This document shows positions 6,813-15,976 of a stretch of DNA of 64,000 nucleotides, piece by piece. The notes beneath the pieces are model-generated. The model was not told the origin of the DNA, ran no database searches, and saw nothing but the letters and a program-made list of their open reading frames with translations. The stretch is from an uncultured Leifsonia sp. (lineage in GTDB: Bacteria; Actinomycetota; Actinomycetes; Actinomycetales; Microbacteriaceae), in assembly GCF_945957465.1 (NCBI RefSeq), contig NZ_CAMFLC010000017.1:1-64000 (forward strand), in the 5' to 3' direction. Position numbers and translations under genes: made by a program. Position 1 is the stretch's first letter; each line of letters opens with the position of its first letter.

Positions 6813-9800
6813 TCATCGACCGAATCGGCTTCCCGTCGGCCGGCCCTGGCCGGTCGTATGAGGTGAGTTCGGGAGGCGGTTGCTGACCACGCCCGCGTGC
6901 GGTTTGGCCGGGACATCCGGAGCTTGCGGTCGCTCTGCTCCTTCTCTGGCGTCTGCTGCGGCGAGGGCGGCAAGGTCCGCCTCGACCCGGTCGAGACGTT
7001 CCTGAGCCGTCTGCAGCTCGTCGGCGTACTTGAAGGGGCGTCCGATGCGCTGCTCGGCCTCCGCGATCGTCTCCAGGGCTTCAGAGCGGCGCTGCTTCTG
7101 CTCATCGAGCAGACGCGGCAGCGAGTTCGCGAGGTTCTCGAGCCGGGTGACCATGCCGGACATGCCCTTGGTGAAGGAGTCGCGGGTGACGGCGATCGCC
7201 GCTACGGGCGCCTCCGACACCTCGGCGACGATCTGCAGCCCGAGAGTGCTGTACTGCGCGCGAGCGTTGATCGTGTACCCGCCGATCTCCGCCATCGTGC
7301 CCAGCTTGCGGTCGGTGTAGGACGGCAGCGAGGTGATGTAGTTGCGGTTCGCCCAGCTCTGCAGGGCGTCGGCTGCGTCCGTGCGCTTGGTGACGGTGCG
7401 CCCGTCGATGGTGGCCGCGAAGTGGTCGCCGTCCGTCGCGCGGGCCTTGGGGATCGCCGCCTCGAGCTCAGAGATGTTCCTGTCGATCGCGTCGAGCCGT
7501 CCGGTTGCCGATTTCTTCTGGTCGATCATGTTGCGCTGGCTGCGGGAGTGCGCTCGGTTCAGTCGCTGCAGCTTGGCGACCTCGTCGCGGGCGAGCGCCT
7601 GCTCGAGAAGGAGAGGGTTGCCGCTGGACAGTGCCTTGGTCTCGGCTGCGGAGAGGGCGACGTCGCCGATGTCGTCCATCTCGCGCACGTCGAGCTTGCC
7701 GCGCATGATCTGGGCGATGAACTTCGCCTTCCGTTCAACGGCCTGCCACATGTAGGCGTCGAAGGATCCCTCGACCACGTACCGGTGGATCTCCACCTCG
7801 CTGTTCTGGTTTCCCTGTCGAACGATCCGGCCGTCGCGCTGCTGGATGTCGGCCGGGCGCCACGGGCAGTCGACGTGGTGGAGTGCGATCGCGCGGGCCT
7901 GGACGTTCGTCCCGACGCCCATCTTCTGGGTCGATCCGAGGAGGACCGCCACGTGGCCGGCGCGGGCGGCGGCGAAGAGGCGTCCCTTCTCGGCGTCGTT
8001 CTTCGCCTGGTGGATGAACCGCACCTGGTCGGCGGGCATCCCGCCTGCGACCAGCAACGACTTGAGCTCGTTGTAGGCATCCCAGCGCTGCGGGTCCGGC
8101 GTCCCGAGGTCGCTGAACACCAGCTGCAGCGCGCCGGGCACTTCGGAGAGCTGCCCGCTGACGGTGTCGGTGTAGCGGTTGCCGCGGTTGGCCTCCCAGA
8201 TGGTGAGGATCTGCGAGGCGACGGCCGTGAGCTTGTTCTGGTCGGTCTGCTCATCGAAGCCGACCATGCGCATGTCCAGCGCGGCCTTCCGCCCATCGGT
8301 GGAGATTTTGAGCATGTTGTCGACCTCGGGCTTGACCATCTTGTTGGCCACCTGATCGGCGCGCTCGGCGATGTTCTCGATGTAGCGCTGCAGCAGCGGG
8401 GTGGGCGCCAACACGTGCGTGACGGGCAGCCGCTGCCCGTCAGGGCGTTCACGGAGGTCCGGGGTCGGGAGGTTGAGGTCCTCCGCGGTCTTCACGTCCG
8501 CGAACACGTGCCACATGCGCAGCATCTCGGGGACGTTCTGGAACTTGGCGAACCTGGTCTTCAGGCGGAAGTTGCCGCCGCCGGTCGGAGCCATCTCCAT
8601 CTCGGTCACGGTCTGGCCGAAGGTGGCGGCCCAGGCGTCGAAGTTGTGGACGCCGGCATCGCGCAGCAGGTCCGGGCGCAGGTACCGCTGCATGACGTGG
8701 GCCTCGGTGACGCTGTTGGCGATCGGCGTGGCCGTGGCGAGGGTGGCGACGCGGCCGCCGTGGCGGTGGCGGAGGTACTCGAGCTTCATGTGCAGGTCGG
8801 TGGCCTTGCCAGCGCCGGCGATGGATGCGCCGTCGATGTTGGAGTCCGTGGACAGGTTCTTGTACTCGTGCGCCTCGTCGACGATGACATAGTCGATGCC
8901 GGTCGAGTCGAAGGTGATGCCGGGATCCCGGGGGCGGTCGATCATCGCCTTCTGCTTCTCCTCCAGCCGCAGCAGCTTCTTCTCCAGCTGCTTGGTGGTG
9001 AGGCGGTCCTCGGCCTGGGAGCTTTCGACGACGGCGCGCAGCTCGTCGACGGCGCTCTGGATGTACTCCTGCTCGAAGTCTGGGGAGACAGGCAGGCGCT
9101 CGAACGCGGTGCGGGTTGCGATGATGGCGTCCCAGTCGTTGGCCGCTGCGCGGGCGACGAATAGGCGGCGCTTGTCGCCGGTGAGGTCGTCACTGGAGGC
9201 GGCGAGGATGCGTGCCTGGGGGTAGATCTGAAGCCACTCTCGGGCGAACTGCTCCAGCATGTGGTTCGGCACGACGACGACGGGCTTGGTGATGAGCCCC
9301 ATTCGCTTGAGCTCGGTGGCGCCCATGACCATCTCGGCGGTCTTGCCGGCTCCCACCTCGTGGAAGAGACCAACCGCGGGTTCAGCGATCATCCGCGCGA
9401 CGGCCGCCCGCTGGTGAGCGCGCGGGTTGAACGTGGCGGACATGCCGGGGAAGGTGAGGTAGTCGCCGGCGTCCGTGTAGTCGCGCAGCACGATCGAGTT
9501 GAAGCGGCGGTTGTACTCCTCCGTGAGGCGGGCTGCGCGGTCGGAGTCCTCCCAGACCCATTCGGAGAAGCGCTCCTGCATCTTCTCGGCCTTTTCGGTT
9601 GCCGCCTGCGTCTCCAGCGGATTCAGCACTCGACGGGTGCCCTCGGAGGTCTTGATCTCGTCGTAAACGGTCAGGCTGCGCTGCTCGAGCACGGCAGCTG
9701 CGATGTCGGGGGCCGGCCGTCGGGTGGTGCCCCACTCGTCGGTGGCGAGGATAGTGCGCCGGTTGCCGCGAACATCCCAGGTGCCCGGCAACGGGTTCTC

Positions 9801-12500
9801 CACGGTCAGGGACCGATCGCGCAGGATCTCCTGCAGGAACTCGAGGTGGGTGCCCTCGTCGATCCACACGGCGCCCATACGCGCCTGGATATCCTCCATG
9901 GTCAGAGGTGCGGGGATCACCTTCTCGAGTGCTTCAACGTTGGGACGGAACGCGGGATCCTCGGTAGCGGCCTGGCGGGCGGCGTCGAGCTTGACCCGGA
10001 CGTCGCCGGAAAGATATTCGGCGGCCGCGACCAGCTCGTGGCTGACCGGGTCGTCATAGACCAGGGATCCGAGCGCGGTGCGCGCCTCCGCCTCTTCTTC
10101 ACCGAGCAGATGAGCGATGGTCGGCAGGTCGATGCGGCCCAGACGGTCAAGGCTGACGGCGATCGCCTCGGCCGGGGTATCGACTCCCTGCACCTCGGGT
10201 CGAGTGCTCACGACCCGTTGGGTCAGGATCGCGGCGGGCTGCGCGATCTGCTTCTCTTCATCGAACAACTCGAGCGCCATGACCACAGGGCCGAACGGAT
10301 CGGAGCGGAGGATGCGGGTAGCGGTCGGGGAGACCCGTGCCAGGGTCTCTTCTCCGGTCTCCGGATCCACGCGGCCGGTGTTGCGGAGCGTGAAGCGGTT
10401 GAGCGGCCCGTACTTGGCCGTGTAGGCGTCGTACTGCGACCGCAGGTCACTGCGCGCGGCCGCGAGCTCTGCGGTCTCCTCGCGAGTTCCTGCCTCGGTC
10501 TCGAGCAGCTGCTTCGCGGTATCGCGGAGGCGCAGCAGGTGCCGCAGCTCGACGGAGACGGTCTTCGGGACCTTCAGCGGGTGCTGGCTGCCGCGCTCGA
10601 CGGTCGTGAACGTGCCATCGGGCTGCGCCAGGATTGTGCCGTCCCAGAGCGTGGCGTCGGCGGGCCGGTAGGCCGCGAGCTGCGCCTCGGAGCGCTCGGA
10701 ACGAGGGGTCATCAGCTGGCCGTTGTGTCGGGCATCGGCGACGACGCTGTCAAGAGCGCGCTCCAGTCGTTCGGGCACGGTCGCCAGATCCGACGTCACG
10801 TGGAGCGTGTCGTTGCCGAACATGCCGGTGCCGACGCTCAGCTCACCGAGGATGTGCTCAGGGCGCGTGTCGAAGTACGCGTTGATCTTGACGACGCTCT
10901 CTCCCACCTTGTGAGCGGAGACGGTCTCCCAGATGTCGGAGCGGGGCGGCTCGCCGACCTCGCGGCGACGGAAGATGAGGAGGTCGGTGACGACCTCGGT
11001 GCCGGCGGTCCGTCGGTGGGCTCCGGTGGGCAGGCGGACGGCGCCGACCAGGTCGGCCAGCTTGTTCATCTCTCGGCGCGCGGCGGGGTTCTGCGCGTCC
11101 ATCGTGTACGAGCTGGTGAGGACCGCAACCAGGCCTCCGGGGCGCGTGAGCGCGAGGGACTTGATGATGAAGTGGTTGTGCAGCGAGTGACGGCCCGCGT
11201 TGTGGATCGGGTCGTGGAGCTGGACGTTCCCGAAGGGGACGTTTCCGACTGCAGCGTCGAAGTAGCCCTCGGGCAGCTTCGTATCAGCGAACGACTCGGC
11301 GCGGATCTCCGCGCCCGGGTAGAGCGCGGCAGCGATGGTGGCGCTGGTCTGGTCGAGCTCGACGCCGACCATCCGCGCGTGCACAGGTGCCATCCCGATG
11401 AAAGTGCCGGATCCCGCGCCGGGCTCGAGCACCGTGCCGCCCTGGAAGCCGAGAGTGCGCATCGTCGACCAGATCGCCTCGACGTACGCGGTGTCCGTGT
11501 AATGGGCGTTGATCGTCGTGCGCCGGGCCTGGGAGTACGCCTCCTCGGAAAGAAGCGACTGCAGGAGGGCACGTTCGGTCGACCAATTCGCCTTGCTCTC
11601 GTCGAAGACGTCGGGGACGGCTCCCCATGAGGAGAACCGCGAGAGAATGACCTGCTCGCCGGGGGTTGCCGGTCGACCCTCGCCAGCGAGCCGGTTGGCG
11701 ACGCGAATGGCGTCGATGTTGGCGTCGAAGCGAGCCTTCGCGCCGCTCGGGGTGAGGTGGTCGCCGGCGTGCGGACGGAACGCTACTGGGGCGTGCTCGC
11801 CTTCCACCGAGCGAACCGTGCCGCCTCCGACTGCTGCAAGGTCTCCGTGCTGTTCAACAGGAACGTATACGGCTGCTCCTGCTCCACCAGGTGCTGCAGG
11901 AACGTGCGATCCAGCATCCACTCCTCCGCGACCATCTCGATCGGCTTCGCCCAGTCGGCCCCGTCCCTGGTCGCTTCCGCCCAGTCCGCCAGCGAGTCCA
12001 GCGACGGTTGCGTCGCCGCCCAGTTCTCCCGTACCTCCGCGTCCGTCTGCTCGGGCTGAACGGTCACCAGGTTCTCCCAGGCCACTTCCTCCGCCTGCTT
12101 CCGGGCGGCGTTCAACCGTCCGACCTTCTCCAGGTAGCTCTCGCCCTGCCTGTCCGGACCGGCCAGAGTCTGCTGCAGCTGGTCGACGACCGTCAGCATC
12201 TCCTCGCCCAGCTCCGTGAAGTACGTCTCCGGATCCTCGATCTGCCGATACTGCGTCGGAGCTACCCTCCGCCAGTGGTCCTCGATCCGCGTCCCGTACT
12301 GGTTCATCCGTCTCTCCTGCCGTTTGCTTGAAGAAGTCGTCAAAGCTCAACTGGCCATCGATCAGCGCCGCCTCGGTGCTGCTCGGTGCCGCCTCGCGTG
12401 CGTCGGTGACGCGTGCATCGGCGGCCTCTTCGGCCAATCCCCACAGGTCCAGTTCGACCTGATCGTTGGGGGTGGTCTTCTTGGGTCGTCGGCCAGCCAT
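6813..12500 (-). CDS. DarB-like N6-adenine methyltransferase / SNF2-type helicase fusion
   Basis: 1895 aa, ATG 12500 after GAGGAGCG. The adenine methyltransferase part has motif I VLEPGAGSGTF (~355) and motif IV GNVPFGN (~420). A superfamily 2 helicase follows: FHEVGAGKTAEM (~1045), VIVDEAHEYKN (~1207), ATLATATPIANS, then GVGTNVQARA and QQRDGRIVRQGNQ (~1530). The C-terminal region looks coiled-coil. The layout matches the large antirestriction proteins of phages and plasmids (DarB of P1 is the named relative), thought to protect incoming DNA from host restriction. Residues ~65-240 are a Gly/Arg/Ala-rich stretch that is the shadow of a well-formed gene in another frame (11783-12307). That stretch is either an unusual linker or a sign that this long ORF joins pieces normally separate. 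Confidence 0.88.
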   Translation of the reverse strand: MAGRRPKKTTPNDQVELDLWGLAEEAADARVTDAREAAPSSTEAALIDGQLSFDDFFKQTAGETDEPVRDADRGPLAEGSSDAVSADRGSGDVLHGAGRGDADGRRPAAADSGRSGQAGRELPGEGRTVERRPEAGGGSGLGEPGDRSARADGRGGTGELGGDATVAGLAGGLGGSDQGRGRLGEADRDGRGGVDAGSHVPAAPGGAGAAVYVPVEQHGDLAAVGGGTVRSVEGEHAPVAFRPHAGDHLTPSGAKARFDANIDAIRVANRLAGEGRPATPGEQVILSRFSSWGAVPDVFDESKANWSTERALLQSLLSEEAYSQARRTTINAHYTDTAYVEAIWSTMRTLGFQGGTVLEPGAGSGTFIGMAPVHARMVGVELDQTSATIAAALYPGAEIRAESFADTKLPEGYFDAAVGNVPFGNVQLHDPIHNAGRHSLHNHFIIKSLALTRPGGLVAVLTSSYTMDAQNPAARREMNKLADLVGAVRLPTGAHRRTAGTEVVTDLLIFRRREVGEPPRSDIWETVSAHKVGESVVKINAYFDTRPEHILGELSVGTGMFGNDTLHVTSDLATVPERLERALDSVVADARHNGQLMTPRSERSEAQLAAYRPADATLWDGTILAQPDGTFTTVERGSQHPLKVPKTVSVELRHLLRLRDTAKQLLETEAGTREETAELAAARSDLRSQYDAYTAKYGPLNRFTLRNTGRVDPETGEETLARVSPTATRILRSDPFGPVVMALELFDEEKQIAQPAAILTQRVVSTRPEVQGVDTPAEAIAVSLDRLGRIDLPTIAHLLGEEEAEARTALGSLVYDDPVSHELVAAAEYLSGDVRVKLDAARQAATEDPAFRPNVEALEKVIPAPLTMEDIQARMGAVWIDEGTHLEFLQEILRDRSLTVENPLPGTWDVRGNRRTILATDEWGTTRRPAPDIAAAVLEQRSLTVYDEIKTSEGTRRVLNPLETQAATEKAEKMQERFSEWVWEDSDRAARLTEEYNRRFNSIVLRDYTDAGDYLTFPGMSATFNPRAHQRAAVARMIAEPAVGLFHEVGAGKTAEMVMGATELKRMGLITKPVVVVPNHMLEQFAREWLQIYPQARILAASSDDLTGDKRRLFVARAAANDWDAIIATRTAFERLPVSPDFEQEYIQSAVDELRAVVESSQAEDRLTTKQLEKKLLRLEEKQKAMIDRPRDPGITFDSTGIDYVIVDEAHEYKNLSTDSNIDGASIAGAGKATDLHMKLEYLRHRHGGRVATLATATPIANSVTEAHVMQRYLRPDLLRDAGVHNFDAWAATFGQTVTEMEMAPTGGGNFRLKTRFAKFQNVPEMLRMWHVFADVKTAEDLNLPTPDLRERPDGQRLPVTHVLAPTPLLQRYIENIAERADQVANKMVKPEVDNMLKISTDGRKAALDMRMVGFDEQTDQNKLTAVASQILTIWEANRGNRYTDTVSGQLSEVPGALQLVFSDLGTPDPQRWDAYNELKSLLVAGGMPADQVRFIHQAKNDAEKGRLFAAARAGHVAVLLGSTQKMGVGTNVQARAIALHHVDCPWRPADIQQRDGRIVRQGNQNSEVEIHRYVVEGSFDAYMWQAVERKAKFIAQIMRGKLDVREMDDIGDVALSAAETKALSSGNPLLLEQALARDEVAKLQRLNRAHSRSQRNMIDQKKSATGRLDAIDRNISELEAAIPKARATDGDHFAATIDGRTVTKRTDAADALQSWANRNYITSLPSYTDRKLGTMAEIGGYTINARAQYSTLGLQIVAEVSEAPVAAIAVTRDSFTKGMSGMVTRLENLANSLPRLLDEQKQRRSEALETIAEAEQRIGRPFKYADELQTAQERLDRVEADLAALAAADAREGAERPQAPDVPAKPHAGVVSNRLPNSPHTTGQGRPTGSRFGR
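11783..12307 (-). CDS. nested hypothetical protein MNQYG-type (174 aa)
   Basis: Lies wholly inside the 1895-codon ORF in a different frame. Starts at ATG 12307 (MNQYGTRIEDHWRRV) with CAGGAGAG 8 bases upstream. Its codons have strong GC3 bias, and its composition is that of a normal globular protein (aromatic and acidic, TYFTELGEEML, GESYLEKVGRLNAARK). The overlapping stretch of the giant frame is low-complexity. I recall similar proteins starting MNQYG next to such helicases in other actinobacterial elements, but name no family. It is either a true overprinted gene or the only real gene in this stretch. Confidence 0.75.
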   Translation of the reverse strand: MNQYGTRIEDHWRRVAPTQYRQIEDPETYFTELGEEMLTVVDQLQQTLAGPDRQGESYLEKVGRLNAARKQAEEVAWENLVTVQPEQTDAEVRENWAATQPSLDSLADWAEATRDGADWAKPIEMVAEEWMLDRTFLQHLVEQEQPYTFLLNSTETLQQSEAARFARWKASTPQ

Positions 12501-12646
12501 TCACTCGCTCCTCGTTGTCAGCTTCGTGGCCGACGTTAACAGAATCGAGTAGCTTTTAACAGACCCACTTTCTAGGGAAATACCTGATTAGCGCGGATTT
12601 TTACGCTTAGCACCCCCCTTATGTGCCGACCCTCGTGCCGCGCGCA

Positions 12647-13276
12647 TCAGTCGACCTCCAGATAGCCGATGGGGCCTCCGGACGAGGTCCGAATTCGCGA
12701 CGACATGATGGTTCGAACGTCGCTTTCGGACAGTGCAGGGGAGGACCGGACGTCCAACTCGAGAGTGTCGCCGAGCCGAGCCAGCAGGGCGCCGGCGAAG
12801 CGGTGGCGATCGAACTCTTCGTCACCAAAGCGCCGCTGATCGACGTGTTCGTGAAGCAGATAGAGCGCCACGGGGAACTCGGCAATCGTCACCACGAACA
12901 GTTCGTTGTACAGGACGCGGGCGGGTTTGCAGCGCCACCACCGCAGAGAGGCGTCTTCCAGCTCGACGTCCGTCATGGTGACGTCGAAGCCGAGCCACCT
13001 GCGCGGATCTTTCGGATAGACCGGCGGCGACGGCTCCTTGCTGTCCGTGCGCAGGACGGTCAGCTCACCGCTGGCGAGACCCAGAAACGGGCGACCCTCC
13101 CAGCGGGCTACGTCGGCGTCGGTGGGCGAGTCGGGGAGCAGCCCACAACGCATCATCTTGCGCAGCCCTCCGGAGGCGTTCACGTCCAATCGGCGGGCGG
13201 CTTCCGCTCGGGTCACCAGCCTTGTCGGGTCAGCGCCAGACGAATTGCGCGGCGGCCTGATCGTAGGAATGGGCAC
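12647..13276 (-). CDS. hypothetical protein with N-terminal excisionase-like helix-turn-helix
   Basis: 209 aa from GTG 13276, which follows AAGGAGGAG. Residues ~20-50 (LVTRAEAARRLDVNASGGLRKM) resemble a small winged or MerR/excisionase-type HTH used in helix-turn-helix DNA binders. The remainder is soluble and unrecognised, with aromatic blocks (LRWWRCKPARVLYNEL). A perfect 14-bp inverted repeat sits 15 bases upstream and could be an autoregulatory operator. Not obviously co-transcribed with its neighbours. Confidence 0.68.
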   Translation of the reverse strand: MPIPTIRPPRNSSGADPTRLVTRAEAARRLDVNASGGLRKMMRCGLLPDSPTDADVARWEGRPFLGLASGELTVLRTDSKEPSPPVYPKDPRRWLGFDVTMTDVELEDASLRWWRCKPARVLYNELFVVTIAEFPVALYLLHEHVDQRRFGDEEFDRHRFAGALLARLGDTLELDVRSSPALSESDVRTIMSSRIRTSSGGPIGYLEVD

Positions 13277-13290
13277 TCGCTCCTCCTTGC

Positions 13291-13322
13291 CTTACACAAC
13301 GCACCGTTGTGCGTTGTGTAAG
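13291..13322 (-). promoter_or_regulatory. 14-bp inverted repeat upstream of the HTH-like gene
   Basis: CTTACACAACGCAC / GTGCGTTGTGTAAG, perfect arms with a 4-base CGTT spacer, ending 15 bases before the GTG start. Each arm contains ACAACGCAC. Its position in the promoter/5' UTR and its symmetry suggest an operator for a dimeric repressor, perhaps the gene's own product. Confidence 0.55.
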
Positions 13323-13369
13323 GCACGTTAGCAGAAGGCCGGAATGGTCGCATCCCAGGCACGTGGACG

Positions 13370-14635
13370 TCACCGTGCGTGCGCGGTGACCAATTCCGCC
13401 CAGTGCGTCGTCGCTCTGGGGGAGAGCATCTCCCGTCGCATCTCGAAGCCGGCTCCGAGGCGCATTCCCGCCATGCCGAGTCCGATGACCTGCTCGCCGT
13501 GGCGGCGGTGCACCTTATCGAGGAGGTCGCCAACTCCGCGGTGGTCGTAGCTCGGCTGGAACATCGGGAGGAAGGAGTGCGAGCTGGCGGGGGAGAGTGC
13601 GTTGAGCATGACGCCGGCGCGGACGTACTTGACGCCGGGTCGCAGCTTGTCGCGCAGGCTCCCCGCGGCGGCCTTGGCGATCGCCACCGGGTCGTCGGTC
13701 GGCATCGCGAACGCTGCTTGCCCCCAGGCGGAGGTGTAGTTGTCCGCGTACGGCGAGGACGCAGCGAATGCCGAGACGAGGCCGGCAACGGACTTCTCCC
13801 GTCGCATGCGGGCCGTGGCGCGCTGCGCGTACACGGAGAGCACGTGCTCTACGGTGGCGGGATCGGTGACCGGGTGCCCGAACATCCGGGAGGAGATGAT
13901 CTGCTGCTTCGCCTTCCGCTCCGGCTCGATCTCAATGCAGGAGATCCCGTTGAGCTCGTAGACGATGCGCTGCACGACGACGCCGAACGCCTTTTTGATC
14001 ATCGCCGGGTCAGCGTTCTTGAGGTCCAGCATCGTGTGGATGTTCCGCTCGGCGAGCCGTCGCTCGAGGCGGCCGGCGATACCCCAGGTTTCGCTGGTCG
14101 GGTAGGAGGCGAGGATGCGCTCCTGCTGCTCGGCGGAGTAGTCCGTCCACGCGCAGACACCGTCCAGCTGCTTGTTTCGCTTGGCCCCGTGGTTGGCGAG
14201 CTTCGCCAGGACCTTGCTCGGCCCGAAGCCGACCGACACCGGGAGCCCGACGTGGCGACGCACGGCATGGCGGATGTCTCGGCCGAGCTGCGCGAGGTCG
14301 GTGCGTTCCTCGTTGACGTGCAAAAAGCACTCGTCGATGGAGTATTCCTCGACCCAGGCTCCGAACCGCCCGACCAGCTCGTGCATGCGGGCGCTCAGGT
14401 CGCCGTACAGCTCGTAGTTGCTGGATTTCGCGGTCAAATTCCAGTGATCAGCGGCGCCCTTGATCTTGAACCAGGGCGTCCCCATCTTGATGCCGAGGGC
14501 CTTCGCCTCGGCCGAAAGCGCAACGACGCATCCGTCATTGTTGGACAGCACGACGACGGCCCGCGAAGCGAGGGAGGGGTCGAACACCCGCTCGCAGCTC
14601 GCGTAGAAATTGTTGCAGTCGACGAGTCCGATCAT
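13370..14635 (-). CDS. umuC: Y-family DNA polymerase, UmuC subunit of pol V
   Basis: 421 aa starting [20 protein letters not shown] at 14635. It has the family's Asp-containing first motif, SNNDGCVVA, and the YSIDECFL motif carrying the catalytic Asp-Glu. The helix-hairpin-helix and little-finger regions follow, for a full-length UmuC (about 420 aa expected). Its ATG overlaps the UmuD TGA, so the two form a coupled operon. With cleaved UmuD it performs error-prone translesion synthesis. Control is by the LexA box before umuD. Plasmid-borne umuDC-type operons are common and raise damage tolerance. Confidence 0.95.
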   Translation of the reverse strand: MIGLVDCNNFYASCERVFDPSLASRAVVVLSNNDGCVVALSAEAKALGIKMGTPWFKIKGAADHWNLTAKSSNYELYGDLSARMHELVGRFGAWVEEYSIDECFLHVNEERTDLAQLGRDIRHAVRRHVGLPVSVGFGPSKVLAKLANHGAKRNKQLDGVCAWTDYSAEQQERILASYPTSETWGIAGRLERRLAERNIHTMLDLKNADPAMIKKAFGVVVQRIVYELNGISCIEIEPERKAKQQIISSRMFGHPVTDPATVEHVLSVYAQRATARMRREKSVAGLVSAFAASSPYADNYTSAWGQAAFAMPTDDPVAIAKAAAGSLRDKLRPGVKYVRAGVMLNALSPASSHSFLPMFQPSYDHRGVGDLLDKVHRRHGEQVIGLGMAGMRLGAGFEMRREMLSPRATTHWAELVTAHAR

Positions 14636-15084
14636 CGGTGGCGGTGGATGTTGAAGGTGACGACGCCCCAGATCACCATCTCGGTCTCGCCTTCGAGCGG
14701 GATGGATCGGAACGCGGGGTTCTCGGCGCGGAGGATCCAGCCACCGCTCGAGCGCGCGAGCGTTTTCAGCGTCAGTTCGCCGTCGACGATCGCGACTACG
14801 ACGTCGCCGACGTCGGGTTCGATGCTGCGGTCGACCAGGATCTGGTCGCCGTCGAAAATGCCGGCCCCGATCATCGAGTCGCCGGCCACGTTCAGGATGA
14901 ACGTCGAGGTCCGGTCGAGGATCAGATTCTCGTTGAGGTCGATGGGACCCCGGTAGTGGTCCTGGGCAGGGGAGGGGAAGCCCGCCGAGACGGCGGCCGA
15001 GACCGGAGTGAGCACCCCACCTGGTGGAGCGAGCTCGTCGACCCGCCCGAGGACCTGCAGCACGGCGACTCCATCTTTGAACAC
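14632..15084 (-). CDS. umuD: UmuD-like S24 self-cleaving protease
   Basis: About 150 aa. The cleavage region [10 protein letters not shown] is canonical, with catalytic Ser in GDSMIGAG (~70) and Lys in GELTLKTL (~107). UmuD is cleaved with RecA filaments and then joins UmuC. The ORF-track GTG at 15084 directly abuts the LexA box and has no ribosome site; the in-frame GTG at 15063 follows GGAG and may be the real start. Only N-terminal residues before the cleavage site would differ. First gene of the umuDC operon. Confidence 0.92.
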   Translation of the reverse strand: MFKDGVAVLQVLGRVDELAPPGGVLTPVSAAVSAGFPSPAQDHYRGPIDLNENLILDRTSTFILNVAGDSMIGAGIFDGDQILVDRSIEPDVGDVVVAIVDGELTLKTLARSSGGWILRAENPAFRSIPLEGETEMVIWGVVTFNIHRHR

Positions 15085-15136
15085 TCGAACGTTTGTTCGA
15101 TACTGGGGAGTGTACGTCGCACCATCGACACGTCAA
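15085..15136 (-). promoter_or_regulatory. SOS promoter of umuDC with perfect LexA box
   Basis: TCGAAC-GTTT-GTTCGA at 15085-15100 on plus is a perfect actinobacterial LexA operator. Upstream on minus are TTGACG (15131-15136) and TACACT (15109-15114) with a 16-base spacer, a good sigma-70 type promoter. The operator lies just after the predicted transcription start, so LexA would block early elongation or polymerase binding. Confidence 0.88.
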
Positions 15137-15184
15137 AAGTGGACAGGCGCGGGCTTGTCTGCATCACGCCACAGGGAGGTCAGA

Positions 15185-15535
15185 ATGCACGTGCTGCGGC
15201 CGGGGGAGCGCGTCTGGCTGGTGCTCGACGACTCTCTGAAGATCCGGTTCCAGATCGAGTACCGGCTCGCGGTGCGCACGGACACTCACGAGTCGCTCAT
15301 GATGTACCGCGTCGATCACTGGGTACTTCAGCGCGATCAGCGCTGGCCTCTCGGCTTCTACGATGAGTTGTCGCAAGCACTCGACGCCTGCGCCTTGGCG
15401 CTGGGGATGCCGAACTTCTTCACTCCGGCAACGGCCCCGGACGGCTCGATCGTGACTCCCGAAGAGCAGCGCGCCCGGTGGCGGGCAGGGTTGGATCCGC
15501 GGACTGGGCGTCCGCGGACGCCGGCGAGGTCGTAG
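15185..15535 (+). CDS. hypothetical protein (116 aa)
   Basis: Starts at ATG 15185 (MHVLRPGERVWLVLDDSL) with GGGAGG upstream; the ORF-track start at 15008 would overlap umuD and is rejected. A soluble basic/acidic mix with a possible beta-rich N-terminal half (FQIEYRLAVRTD). No family is recognised. It is divergent from umuDC, but the spacing leaves room for its own promoter and no LexA box faces it. It converges on the 15554 gene. Confidence 0.65.
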   Translation: MHVLRPGERVWLVLDDSLKIRFQIEYRLAVRTDTHESLMMYRVDHWVLQRDQRWPLGFYDELSQALDACALALGMPNFFTPATAPDGSIVTPEEQRARWRAGLDPRTGRPRTPARS

Positions 15536-15553
15536 CGTTCGCTGGCCGCTTTG

Positions 15554-15976
15554 CTAGCGGGCCTGTGTCGGACGCTCGCGGAGCCAGTCGAGGAGACCGC
15601 AGAGCACTGCGCCAGCGATCGCGACCACGGCAATCCAATGCGCGACCATGAGGTAGACCGGGACGAGGACCGCTGTGAGGGATCCGCTCTGCCAGCTGGG
15701 CAGGAGCGTGCGAGTCAGGAGAGGTACGCCGAAGCCCATGGCGACTGCGAGCAGGAGGAGGCCGGGCCAGTCGAGCTCGTCGACGCCGAAGAGTGTCGCT
15801 CGCTTCGTCTGATTCTTGGCCACGGTCTGACCATAGCTCTCGCCGTCGCTGCCACCTGTATCCGCCGGCCTCGCCTTCCCAACGGAAGTCGTGTCCTCCT
15901 TGATCCCTGCGGTGTTAGGCGCAGGGGCCGGGGGTGCGGGGATCGGTCCCCGCTGGTCGGTGGTCGGCCGCGTCAC
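15554..15976 (-). CDS. hypothetical membrane protein (140 aa)
   Basis: Third gene of a coupled trio. I start at GTG 15976 (VTRPTTDQRGPIPAPP), which overlaps the FHA gene's TGA as GTGA; the ORF-track start overlaps the FHA domain. A Pro-rich, polar N-terminal ~75 residues is followed by two hydrophobic segments (LLLLAVAMGFGVPLL and LMVAHWIAVVAIAGAVLC). The soluble tail could be an FHA ligand region, though no specific phospho-site is visible. Confidence 0.68.
   Translation of the reverse strand: MTRPTTDQRGPIPAPPAPAPNTAGIKEDTTSVGKARPADTGGSDGESYGQTVAKNQTKRATLFGVDELDWPGLLLLAVAMGFGVPLLTRTLLPSWQSGSLTAVLVPVYLMVAHWIAVVAIAGAVLCGLLDWLRERPTQAR

Noticed and set aside
6897-9164. 755-aa plus-strand ORF opposite the methyltransferase-helicase
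   Set aside because: Antisense shadow in high-GC DNA; Val/Gly/Asp/Arg-rich with no domain, while the minus frame has clear helicase motifs.
9261-11630. 789-aa plus-strand ORF
   Set aside because: The same kind of antisense shadow of the giant gene; no motif and no ribosome site.
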